The position numbers and the translations under genes were made by a program. Below the pieces are notes generated by a model, which had not been told where the DNA came from, ran no database searches, and saw only the letters and a program-made list of their open reading frames with translations. From Alphaproteobacteria bacterium (GTDB lineage: Bacteria; Pseudomonadota; Alphaproteobacteria; Micavibrionales; SZUA-601): a stretch of 7,070 nt of DNA. The DNA lies in the NCBI GenBank assembly GCA_028290805.1, contig JAQGJA010000168.1:1-7070 (forward strand), given 5' to 3'. Of the stretch, positions 1 through 5,020 are shown piece by piece; within the stretch, counting starts at the first letter, position 1; every line of letters begins with the position of its first letter.

Positions 1-755
1 TGCCTATGCTGTACACTGCCATGAGCGCGCTGCAGCAGATCGTCTCCAAAGGTGGCCGCGTGTTATTTGTCGGCACCAAGCGCCAGGCAGCAGACCAGAT
101 CAAAGAAGCCGCCGAACGCTGCGGCCAGTTCTACGTCAACCACCGCTGGCTGGGCGGCATGCTCACCAACTGGAAAACCATCACCGCTTCGATCAACCGC
201 CTGAAACAGCTTGATACCGCTTTGGTCGCTGAAGGCACCGGTTATACGAAACGCGAATTGCTGGAAATGGAACGCGAGCGCGAAAAACTGATGAAAGCCT
301 TAGGCGGAATCAAGGATATGGGCGGCGTGCCCGATGCGATTTTCGTGATCGACACCATCAAAGAAGAATTGGCGATCAAAGAAGCGCAGAAACTGGGCAT
401 CCCGGTTATCGCCATCATCGATACCAATTCCGAGCCAGAAGGCATTACCTATCCGATCCCTGGCAACGATGACGCCTTGCGCGCCATTGAAACCTATTGC
501 GAGCTGATCTCCGGCGCCATCCTGGATGGCCTGCAGGCCGAAGCCAATGCCAAAGGCGTCGATGTCGGTGCCTCCAGCAACCCGGAAGAAGCCATGATGA
601 AAGGCGACCGCCGCAGCAATAATAACAATAACCGCCGCCCGCAAGGTTCACAGGGCGCCGGCAAGAAATCGGCCGATGTCGTTAAACTCGACACCGCCAA
701 AAACGACGATACCGCAACAGAAGAAGCGCCAAAAGCAGCCCAGGGAGGTTTATAA
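1..755 (+). CDS. rpsB: 30S ribosomal protein S2, 5' end missing
   Basis: Component of the small ribosomal subunit, needed with S1 for mRNA binding. The reading frame is already open at base 3, and the first visible residues (VPMLYTAMSAL) match the interior of S2 after the 'IDL.QTVPML' segment, so roughly 50 N-terminal residues lie upstream (inferred from family alignment). The ATG at 6 is an internal methionine, not the start. Family hallmarks follow: GGRVLFVGTKRQA, VNHRWLGGMLTNWKT, then PDAIFVIDT and GIPVIAIIDTNSEP, which form the last part of the Rossmann-like core. The core ends near base 575. The remaining ~60 residues are a low-complexity hydrophilic tail with five consecutive Asn codons (618-632) and many Lys, Ala, Asp and Glu; E. 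coli S2 lacks such a long tail. The stop TAA (753-755) is two bases before tsf, and the tsf ribosome-binding site lies inside the end of this gene. The promoter and any S2 autoregulatory leader are outside the window. Confidence 0.98.
   Translation, partial: PMLYTAMSALQQIVSKGGRVLFVGTKRQAADQIKEAAERCGQFYVNHRWLGGMLTNWKTITASINRLKQLDTALVAEGTGYTKRELLEMEREREKLMKALGGIKDMGGVPDAIFVIDTIKEELAIKEAQKLGIPVIAIIDTNSEPEGITYPIPGNDDALRAIETYCELISGAILDGLQAEANAKGVDVGASSNPEEAMMKGDRRSNNNNNRRPQGSQGAGKKSADVVKLDTAKNDDTATEEAPKAAQGGL
743..749 (+). promoter_or_regulatory. Ribosome-binding site of tsf
   Basis: GGGAGGT lies 8 bases before the ATG at 758 and inside the last codons of rpsB. This strong Shine-Dalgarno match favours the 758 start over the in-frame ATG at 773, and suggests tsf translation is coupled to rpsB termination. 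Confidence 0.8.
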
Positions 756-757
756 TC

Positions 758-1678
758 ATGTCCGTTGTTTCTATGGAATCCATTCAAAAACTGCGTGAAG
801 CTTCCGGCGCCGGCATGATGGACTGTAAAAAAGCCCTGACCGAAACTGCTGGCGACATCGATGCTGCTATGGACTGGCTGCGCAAAAAAGGCATCGCTTC
901 GGCCGCTAAAAAAGCTTACCGCATTGCCGCTGAAGGCTTGGTTGCTGCTGTTACCAACGGTACTAAAGGCCTGTTGTTGGAAGTAAACTGCGAAACCGAT
1001 TTCGTCGGCAAAAACGCAGATTTCCAGGCTCTGGTTACCGCAATCGCCGAAGAAGCTTTGGCCCAGGGCATATCCGATGTCGAGCAGATCAAAAACCTGA
1101 CCGTCAACGGCACGACTGCCCAGGAAGCATTGACGACGCTCATTGCTAAAATCGGTGAGAACATGTCTCTGCGCCGCGCATCGGTGACGCAAGTCAGCCA
1201 GGGCGTGATCGTAAGCTATCTGCACAATGCCGTTTCGCCAAAAGCAGGCCGCATCGGTGTGCTGGTTTCTCTGGAATCAACTGCTCCGGAAGAAAAACTG
1301 AACGCCCTTGGCCGCCAGATTGCGATGCATATCGCTGCTGCACGTCCCGATGCCTTGGACCGTCTTGCGGTCGATGCCTCGAAACTGGAGCGCGAGAAAT
1401 CGGTTCTGGTCGAACAGGCCCGTGCGTCCGGCAAGCCAGAGAACATCATCGAGAAGATGGTAGAAGGCCGCATCAATAAATTTTATGAAGAAATCGTTCT
1501 TCTGGAGCAAGCCTTTGTCATGAACCCTGACCTCAAAGTCGCAGATCACATCGATGCGACGGCCAAGGAACTGGGCGCTCCGGTTAAATTGGTTGCATTT
1601 GAACGTTTCACCGTCGGTGAAGGCATCGAAAAACAATCGGGCGATTTCGCCGCCGAAGTTGCAAAGATGGCAAAATAA
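758..1678 (+). CDS. tsf: Elongation factor Ts
   Basis: Cytoplasmic guanine-nucleotide exchange factor that releases GDP from EF-Tu so that it can be reloaded with GTP. The 306-residue product has the usual family layout. An N-terminal UBA-like domain covers about residues 6-50 (IQKLREASGAGMMDCKKAL). The dimerisation/core half contains the signature LEVNCETDFVGKNADF at about residues 72-87. The second core subdomain includes GRIGVLVSLES and LGRQIAMHIAAARP, and the C-terminal module has NPDLKVADHI, GAPVKLVAFERF and GEGIEK. Length matches alphaproteobacterial EF-Ts (about 300 residues). The start at 758 is supported by GGGAGGT 8 bases upstream. It is co-directional with rpsB with a two-base gap, so the two are almost certainly co-transcribed, as in most bacteria. 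No obvious terminator follows before the next gene, 47 bases on. Confidence 0.99.
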   Translation: MSVVSMESIQKLREASGAGMMDCKKALTETAGDIDAAMDWLRKKGIASAAKKAYRIAAEGLVAAVTNGTKGLLLEVNCETDFVGKNADFQALVTAIAEEALAQGISDVEQIKNLTVNGTTAQEALTTLIAKIGENMSLRRASVTQVSQGVIVSYLHNAVSPKAGRIGVLVSLESTAPEEKLNALGRQIAMHIAAARPDALDRLAVDASKLEREKSVLVEQARASGKPENIIEKMVEGRINKFYEEIVLLEQAFVMNPDLKVADHIDATAKELGAPVKLVAFERFTVGEGIEKQSGDFAAEVAKMAK

Positions 1679-1706
1679 GATCAGACTAAAACATCAAAAT
1701 CCGGCA

Positions 1707-1717
1707 GGGAAGGAAAG
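1707..1717 (+). promoter_or_regulatory. Ribosome-binding site of the secreted hypothetical
   Basis: The purine-rich GGGAAGGAAAG ends 8 bases before the ATG at 1726. It supports the gene being translated and fixes its start. The 47-base gap holding it (1679-1725) shows no clear promoter or terminator. Confidence 0.6.
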
Positions 1718-1725
1718 TTACAAGG

Positions 1726-2187
1726 ATGAAATATTTTCTACAATATTTTACGGGACTTTTCTTTTTTGCCGGTTTTCTTATTACCGCTATGCCAGCGGCT
1801 TATGCTTTGAGCCCCTTTGCCGCCTGTATCGTTGAAAAACAATTCAACGCTGACCCGAAAATCCAGGCGCTTAAAATCGGCCAGTACGATTATGACGGAA
1901 AAACCGTCTATCTTGTAAAAACGGCAGAAGACAATTCCAGCCTGCTGGACGAAAAATGTGCTGTGATCTGTGAACCGGGCGAAAGCGCAACCCAGACCAA
2001 AGCCGACAAAAAATGCCCTGATTTCTTCAAAAAAGCCGTGCTATTGGGCGCTGTTGAACAAGGCCCGCCAGTTACTAAGGAAGAAGAAAAGCAAAACGAA
2101 AAAATACCAGCAACGGATGACAAAACCACGAAACCGGAAACCCCAACCGATACGCCCGCGCCCGCGCCGCCTGTAACGGATAAATAG
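1726..2187 (+). CDS. Hypothetical secreted protein, Cys-containing, with Pro/Thr/Lys-rich tail
   Basis: I do not recognise this 153-residue protein with confidence. Residues 1-27 look like a Sec signal peptide: a Lys, an aromatic hydrophobic core (about 8-22) and an AYA cleavage site after Ala27. The mature part has a short domain (about 28-112) with four cysteines at 34, 78, 82 and 97, an even number compatible with two disulfides in the periplasm, and a central YDYDGKTVYLVKT strand-like segment. From about 114 to the end it is low complexity, rich in Lys, Glu, Pro and Thr, ending in a Pro/Ala stretch, like a flexible linker or wall-spanning tail. C34 is preceded by FAA, a poor lipobox, so a lipoprotein is less likely. 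A ribosome-binding site, an intact frame and a six-base gap to pyrH support a real, co-transcribed gene. GC by hand count over 1741-2160 is about 47%, below its neighbours, which hints at separate ancestry or relaxed constraint. Confidence 0.8.
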   Translation: MKYFLQYFTGLFFFAGFLITAMPAAYALSPFAACIVEKQFNADPKIQALKIGQYDYDGKTVYLVKTAEDNSSLLDEKCAVICEPGESATQTKADKKCPDFFKKAVLLGAVEQGPPVTKEEEKQNEKIPATDDKTTKPETPTDTPAPAPPVTDK

Positions 2188-2193
2188 AAGCTG

Positions 2194-2916
2194 ATGGCCG
2201 TACCCCGCTACCAGCGCATCCTGCTTAAAATCTCCGGCGAAGCCCTGATGGGTTCGCAAAGTTTCGGGCTTAGCCCGGAAAAACTGGCCGAAGTATCGAA
2301 TGATGTTAAAACGGTTATCGCTTCGGGCGTGCAGATCTGTATTGTCGTCGGCGGCGGCAATATCTTTCGCGGCGTGGCCGGGGAAAAGATTGGCATTGAA
2401 CCGGCGACCGCCGATTATATGGGCATGCTGGCCACGGTGATGAATGCCTTGGCGCTGCAATCGGCTTTGGAAAAAATTGGCGTGGCGACACGGGTGCAAT
2501 CGGCGATCAAGATGGAAACCGTAGCCGAACCCTATATCCGCCGCCGCGCCTTGCGCCACATGGAAAAAGGGCGGGTGGTCATTTTTGCAGCCGGAACGGG
2601 CAACCCCTATTTCACTACCGATACCGCCGCCACCTTGCGCGCTTCGGAAATGATGTGCGATGCCCTGTTCAAGGCAACCAAGGTCGACGGCATTTACGAC
2701 AGCGATCCTGCAAAAAATCTATTGGCAAAGCGTTACGACCGCTTGAGTTACCAGGACGTTTTAACCCAGCGCCTGAACGTGATGGACGCCACAGCCATTG
2801 CCCTGGCACGGGAAAACAAAATGCCCATTATCGTCTTTTCGATGGAAAAGCCCGGGGCCATATCTGACATCGTGACAAATAAAGGCGTCTGCACTATTGT
2901 GCATGACGACGAGTAA
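2194..2916 (+). CDS. pyrH: UMP kinase (uridylate kinase)
   Basis: Cytoplasmic enzyme of pyrimidine synthesis that phosphorylates UMP to UDP with ATP; the bacterial form is a hexamer of the amino-acid-kinase fold, usually activated by GTP and inhibited by UTP. Visible motifs are LLKISGEAL at residues 10-18 (phosphate-binding Lys12), VGGGNIFRG at 52-60, GTGNPYFTTDTAA at 134-146 (UMP and phosphate contacts), then KVDGIYDSDP and MDATAIALARENK near the C-terminus. The length of 240 residues is typical. The start is the ATG at 2194, giving MAVPRYQRILLK. An upstream Shine-Dalgarno is poor (only AGAAG very close to the ATG), and the previous gene ends six bases before, so re-initiation by ribosomes leaving that gene is likely. 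frr follows after 14 bases, the usual pyrH-frr pairing. Confidence 0.99.
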   Translation: MAVPRYQRILLKISGEALMGSQSFGLSPEKLAEVSNDVKTVIASGVQICIVVGGGNIFRGVAGEKIGIEPATADYMGMLATVMNALALQSALEKIGVATRVQSAIKMETVAEPYIRRRALRHMEKGRVVIFAAGTGNPYFTTDTAATLRASEMMCDALFKATKVDGIYDSDPAKNLLAKRYDRLSYQDVLTQRLNVMDATAIALARENKMPIIVFSMEKPGAISDIVTNKGVCTIVHDDE

Positions 2917-2918
2917 AG

Positions 2919-2924
2919 AAGGAG
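2919..2924 (+). promoter_or_regulatory. Ribosome-binding site of frr
   Basis: AAGGAG, six bases before the ATG at 2931 and in the 14-base gap after pyrH. It is a near-ideal Shine-Dalgarno and fixes the frr start. Confidence 0.85.
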
Positions 2925-2930
2925 AATAAA

Positions 2931-3485
2931 ATGGCTTTTGACCTCAATGAACTGAAACGCAAGATGGAAGCCGCCGTCGATGCGCTGAAAAAGGAATTTT
3001 CCGGCCTGCGCTCGGGCCGCGCCAGCACCGGCATGCTGGACCCGATCCAGGTTGAATCCTATGGCAGCATGATGCCCCTGAACCAGGTCGCCAATATCAG
3101 CACGCCGGAACCGCGTTTGTTGACTGTGACCGTCTGGGACCGTGGCATGGTAACGGCGGTGGAAAAAGCCATCCGCGATTCCGGCCTGGGCCTTAACCCC
3201 CAGACCGAAGGGTCCACCATCCGCCTGCCCATTCCCGCCATGACCGAAGAGCGCCGCAAGGAAATGACCAAGGTCGCCGGAAAATACGCCGAAGCCGCCA
3301 AGGTCGCCATCCGCAATATCCGCCGCGAAGGCATGGATAATTTGAAAAAACAAGAAAAAGACAGCCAGATTTCCGAAGACGAACGCGAACGCCACGAAAA
3401 AGACCTCCAGAAAGCCACCGATGAGGCCATTTTAAAAGTGGACACGACGACGACGCATAAAGAAAAGGAAATCATGGAGGTCTGA
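2931..3485 (+). CDS. frr: Ribosome recycling factor
   Basis: RRF acts with EF-G to split post-termination ribosomes in the cytoplasm. The 184-residue length is close to the family norm of about 185. The N-terminal helix leads into LRSGRASTGMLDPIQVESYG (about 26-45), followed by the small domain-II region with PLNQVANIS, PEPRLLTVTVWD and EKAIRDSGLGLNPQ. The long C-terminal helices carry RLPIPAMTEERRKEM, KVAIRNIRREGMDNLKK and the SEDERERHEKDLQKATDE segment, ending in a typical KEKEIMEV. An AAGGAG ribosome-binding site fixes the start. It follows pyrH closely and is likely part of the same transcript. A 7-bp inverted repeat spans its stop codon (3475-3495), and a 117-base non-coding leader separates it from uppS, the widest gap in the window. 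Confidence 0.99.
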   Translation: MAFDLNELKRKMEAAVDALKKEFSGLRSGRASTGMLDPIQVESYGSMMPLNQVANISTPEPRLLTVTVWDRGMVTAVEKAIRDSGLGLNPQTEGSTIRLPIPAMTEERRKEMTKVAGKYAEAAKVAIRNIRREGMDNLKKQEKDSQISEDERERHEKDLQKATDEAILKVDTTTTHKEKEIMEV

Positions 3486-3495
3486 GAAACCTCCA
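3475..3495 (+). repeat. Inverted repeat (7-bp stem) over the frr stop codon
   Basis: TGGAGGT (3475-3481) and ACCTCCA (3489-3495) are perfect complements around a 7-base loop that contains the TGA stop. No run of T follows directly, so it is not a standard intrinsic terminator. It could slow RNA decay or attenuate read-through into uppS, but chance is possible for a stem this short. Confidence 0.4.
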
Positions 3496-3602
3496 CATAA
3501 TCTGCACAATAATGCTTGCGCAGCTTCTTTTTCCGTCATCATCCCTGCACCTGTTCGGTGCATATTCCGAATATCTCTTCACTGCTTTAAAGACCGCTCT
3601 TC
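3486..3602 (+). other. frr-uppS intergenic leader
   Basis: 117 bases without a gene, the largest gap here. It holds TGCACC/GGTGCA, a perfect 6-bp stem with a 5-base loop (3546-3562), immediately followed by ATATT-CCG-AATAT (3562-3574; the two share base 3562). A pyrimidine-rich run (3524-3534) lies further upstream. I see no convincing -35/-10 pair and no Shine-Dalgarno before the uppS ATG. An in-frame TAA at 3588-3590 rules out a longer uppS. It may be a leader or an internal promoter region; the sequence alone does not decide. Confidence 0.5.
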
Positions 3603-4316
3603 ATGAACCCTTCCATGCCCGCCCTGCAACATGTCGCCATCATCATGGATGGCAATGGCCGCTGGGCCCAGGCGCGGGGCTTGCCGCGTGTTGCAGGCCA
3701 CAAGCAAGGAGCCGAAGCGGTCGAGCGTATCGTCCGCGCAGCCAAGGAGGCGGGGATAAACTATCTCACCCTGTTTGCTTTTTCGACCGAGAACTGGAAG
3801 CGCCCGGAAGAAGAAGTCACCGGCCTTATGGCGCTGCTGCGCCAATATCTGCGCAGCAAGACCGTGGAGATGCACAAAAACAATGTCCGCTTGAAAATCA
3901 TCGGCGACCGCACACGGTTAAGTGCCGATATCCTGGCCTCGATCGATAATGCCGAAACACTGACCCGGGATAATGACGGCATCACCGTGCTGATCGCGCT
4001 CAGCTATAGCGGACGCTGGGACATTACCCAGGCCATGCAAAAAATCGCCGCGCAAAATATCGCATTTGGTGACATCACCGAAGAACTGATTTCCGCCCAT
4101 CTCAGCACCGCCGGCATCCCCGAGCCGGACCTGATTATCCGGACCAGCGGCGAACAGCGCGTCAGCAACTTCCTGTTATGGCAGGGCGCGTATAGCGAAT
4201 ATTTCTTTACCGATGTGCATTGGCCCGATTTTGATGCTGGCATCCTGGCTTTAGCCCTGCAGGCCTACAGCCAGCGTGATCGCCGCTTTGGCAAACTCCG
4301 CGTCCAGGCTTCGTAG
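3603..4316 (+). CDS. uppS: Undecaprenyl diphosphate synthase (cis-prenyltransferase)
   Basis: Condenses isopentenyl diphosphate units onto farnesyl diphosphate in cis to make the C55 carrier lipid for peptidoglycan and other envelope polymers; a cytoplasmic, membrane-associated dimer. The 237 residues carry all family motifs: IIMDGNGRWAQARG at 13-26 with catalytic Asp16, the GHKQGAE region just after, FAFSTENWKRP near 59-69, and LIRTSGEQRVSNFLLWQ from 178. Arg180, Arg186, Ser188 and Glu199 align with the E. coli residues that bind isopentenyl diphosphate and Mg2+ (Arg194, Arg200, Ser202, Glu213). The start is either 3603 or the in-frame ATG at 3615; neither has a clear Shine-Dalgarno, and an in-frame stop at 3588-3590 excludes anything earlier. 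The stop TAG directly abuts the cdsA start, so the two are translationally coupled. Its substrate comes from isoprenoid synthesis, whose gene dxr is absent from its common nearby position. Confidence 0.98.
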   Translation: MNPSMPALQHVAIIMDGNGRWAQARGLPRVAGHKQGAEAVERIVRAAKEAGINYLTLFAFSTENWKRPEEEVTGLMALLRQYLRSKTVEMHKNNVRLKIIGDRTRLSADILASIDNAETLTRDNDGITVLIALSYSGRWDITQAMQKIAAQNIAFGDITEELISAHLSTAGIPEPDLIIRTSGEQRVSNFLLWQGAYSEYFFTDVHWPDFDAGILALALQAYSQRDRRFGKLRVQAS

Positions 4317-4937
4317 ATGACACCACTCCAGCAACGTGCCCTGACGGCGGCCATTCTGGCGCCGTTATTCCTGTTTGCCGTCTATCTGGGCGACGTTATT
4401 TTTGCCGTGATGATTGTGGCGATCAGCCTGATCGGTTTTGCCGAATGGCTGGGACTGGCGCGCACAGGGGGCGAGAAAATTTTGGGCCTGTTTTATCTGG
4501 GCCTGCCCGCTTTTTGCCTTATCTGGCTGCGCCAGCAGGGGCTGGCCCCGATTTTGATGGTCATCCTGGCCGTGTGGCTGACCGATACCGGGGCTTATTT
4601 TGCCGGACGGCATTTCGGCGGCCCGAAACTGGCCCCGAAAATCAGCCCCAATAAAACCTGGTCAGGCCTTATTGGCGGCATGGTGGCGGCTGCGCTTGTT
4701 ACAGGTCTCGTCGCATTGGCGTTTCGCCTTGAAATCTGGGGTGTTTATTTTGGCGTCGGCGCAATGCTTGCCGTCATTGCCCAGATCGGCGACCTGTTTG
4801 AATCGCATATGAAACGTAGGGCAGGCGTAAAAGACAGCGGCAAGATCATGCCGGGCCATGGCGGCGTGCTGGACCGCATCGACGGGCTGCTGAGCGCGGC
4901 ACCCTGTTTTGCCCTTTTTGTCTGGCTGATGGCGTGA
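4317..4937 (+). CDS. cdsA: Phosphatidate cytidylyltransferase (CDP-diacylglycerol synthase)
   Basis: Integral inner-membrane enzyme that makes CDP-diacylglycerol from phosphatidate and CTP, the branch point for all bacterial phospholipids. The PROSITE-type signature is complete: Ser163, Lys166-Arg167, Lys172-Asp173-Ser174, then PGHGGVLDRID at 179-189. Upstream are WLTDTGAYFAGRHFGG (about 84-99) and SPNKTWSGLIGG (110-121), conserved in the family. Several hydrophobic segments (about 10-40, 55-85, 118-136, 140-158 and 192-206) fit a multi-pass protein. At 206 residues it is much shorter than the E. coli enzyme (about 285): N-terminal membrane helices appear reduced, but the catalytic part is intact and the frame is unbroken. 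Compact forms occur in alphaproteobacteria, so I read this as natural, not truncated. The ATG begins on the base after the uppS stop, with no good Shine-Dalgarno, indicating coupled translation. Confidence 0.96.
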   Translation: MTPLQQRALTAAILAPLFLFAVYLGDVIFAVMIVAISLIGFAEWLGLARTGGEKILGLFYLGLPAFCLIWLRQQGLAPILMVILAVWLTDTGAYFAGRHFGGPKLAPKISPNKTWSGLIGGMVAAALVTGLVALAFRLEIWGVYFGVGAMLAVIAQIGDLFESHMKRRAGVKDSGKIMPGHGGVLDRIDGLLSAAPCFALFVWLMA

Positions 4938-4964
4938 TATAACCCACATCCATGAACCGGTGTC

Positions 4965-4993
4965 TTGTCATTCCGGTGCAGCCGCCCTAAGAT
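4965..4993 (+). promoter_or_regulatory. Candidate sigma-70-type promoter for rseP-bamA
   Basis: TTGTCA (4965-4970; five of six bases match TTGACA) and TAAGAT (4988-4993; four of six match TATAAT) are separated by exactly 17 bases. A transcript would start near 5000, leaving a leader of about 20 bases before rseP. The pair is in the only gap between cdsA and rseP, so rseP and bamA may be transcribed independently of the upstream genes. Prediction only. Confidence 0.5.
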
Positions 4994-4999
4994 AGCGGC
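4981..4999 (+). repeat. Inverted repeat bracketing the predicted -10 box
   Basis: GCCGC (4981-4985) and GCGGC (4995-4999) are perfect complements separated by nine bases that contain the TAAGAT box. The layout would suit an operator for a dimeric repressor, but five-base arms are weak evidence in GC-rich DNA. Confidence 0.3.
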
Positions 5000-5013
5000 C
5001 ATACGTTTAATTT

Positions 5014-5017
5014 GAGG
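5014..5017 (+). promoter_or_regulatory. Ribosome-binding site of rseP
   Basis: GAGG ends three bases before the ATG at 5021 and six before the ATG at 5024. The spacing suits the second ATG better, so the true start may be 5024; the two differ by one residue. Confidence 0.6.
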
Positions 5018-5020
5018 TAG

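Larger units (their letters stand above)
4938..5020 (+). other. cdsA-rseP intergenic region (usual site of dxr)
   Basis: Many alphaproteobacteria carry dxr between cdsA and rseP; here only 83 bases separate them, and no frame shows recognisable remains of dxr. The gap instead holds a candidate promoter, a CCGGTG direct repeat (4957-4962 and 4973-4978) and a GCCGC-N9-GCGGC inverted repeat (4981-4999). Confidence 0.7.

Noticed and set aside
494..1225. Open frame of 243 codons on the - strand
   Set aside because: Lies antisense to rpsB and tsf, which have unmistakable family motifs; its translation resembles no family and is explained by codon bias of the opposite strand.
1816..1827. Possible lipobox (Phe-Ala-Ala-Cys) in the secreted hypothetical
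   Set aside because: Phe at -3 is rare and the Cys is seven residues past a better AYA signal-peptidase I site, so lipoprotein processing is less likely.
2041..2559. Open frame of 172 codons on the - strand across the hypothetical gene and pyrH
   Set aside because: Antisense to pyrH, with no recognisable domain; the + strand genes have ribosome-binding sites and signatures.
2748..3395. Open frame of 215 codons on the - strand
   Set aside because: Antisense to pyrH and frr, with low-complexity Gly/Ala/Phe composition typical of shadow frames.
3475..3495. Intrinsic terminator after frr
   Set aside because: The stem is short and is not followed by a run of T; the nearest T-rich stretch is about 30 bases further on.
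3512..3949. Open frame of 145 codons on the + strand starting in the frr-uppS gap
   Set aside because: Overlaps uppS in another frame for most of its length; its Arg/Pro/His-rich translation is a frame-shifted reading of uppS.
4938..5020. Remnant or broken dxr
   Set aside because: No frame in the 83 bases gives anything resembling DXR, so there is no support for a pseudogene.
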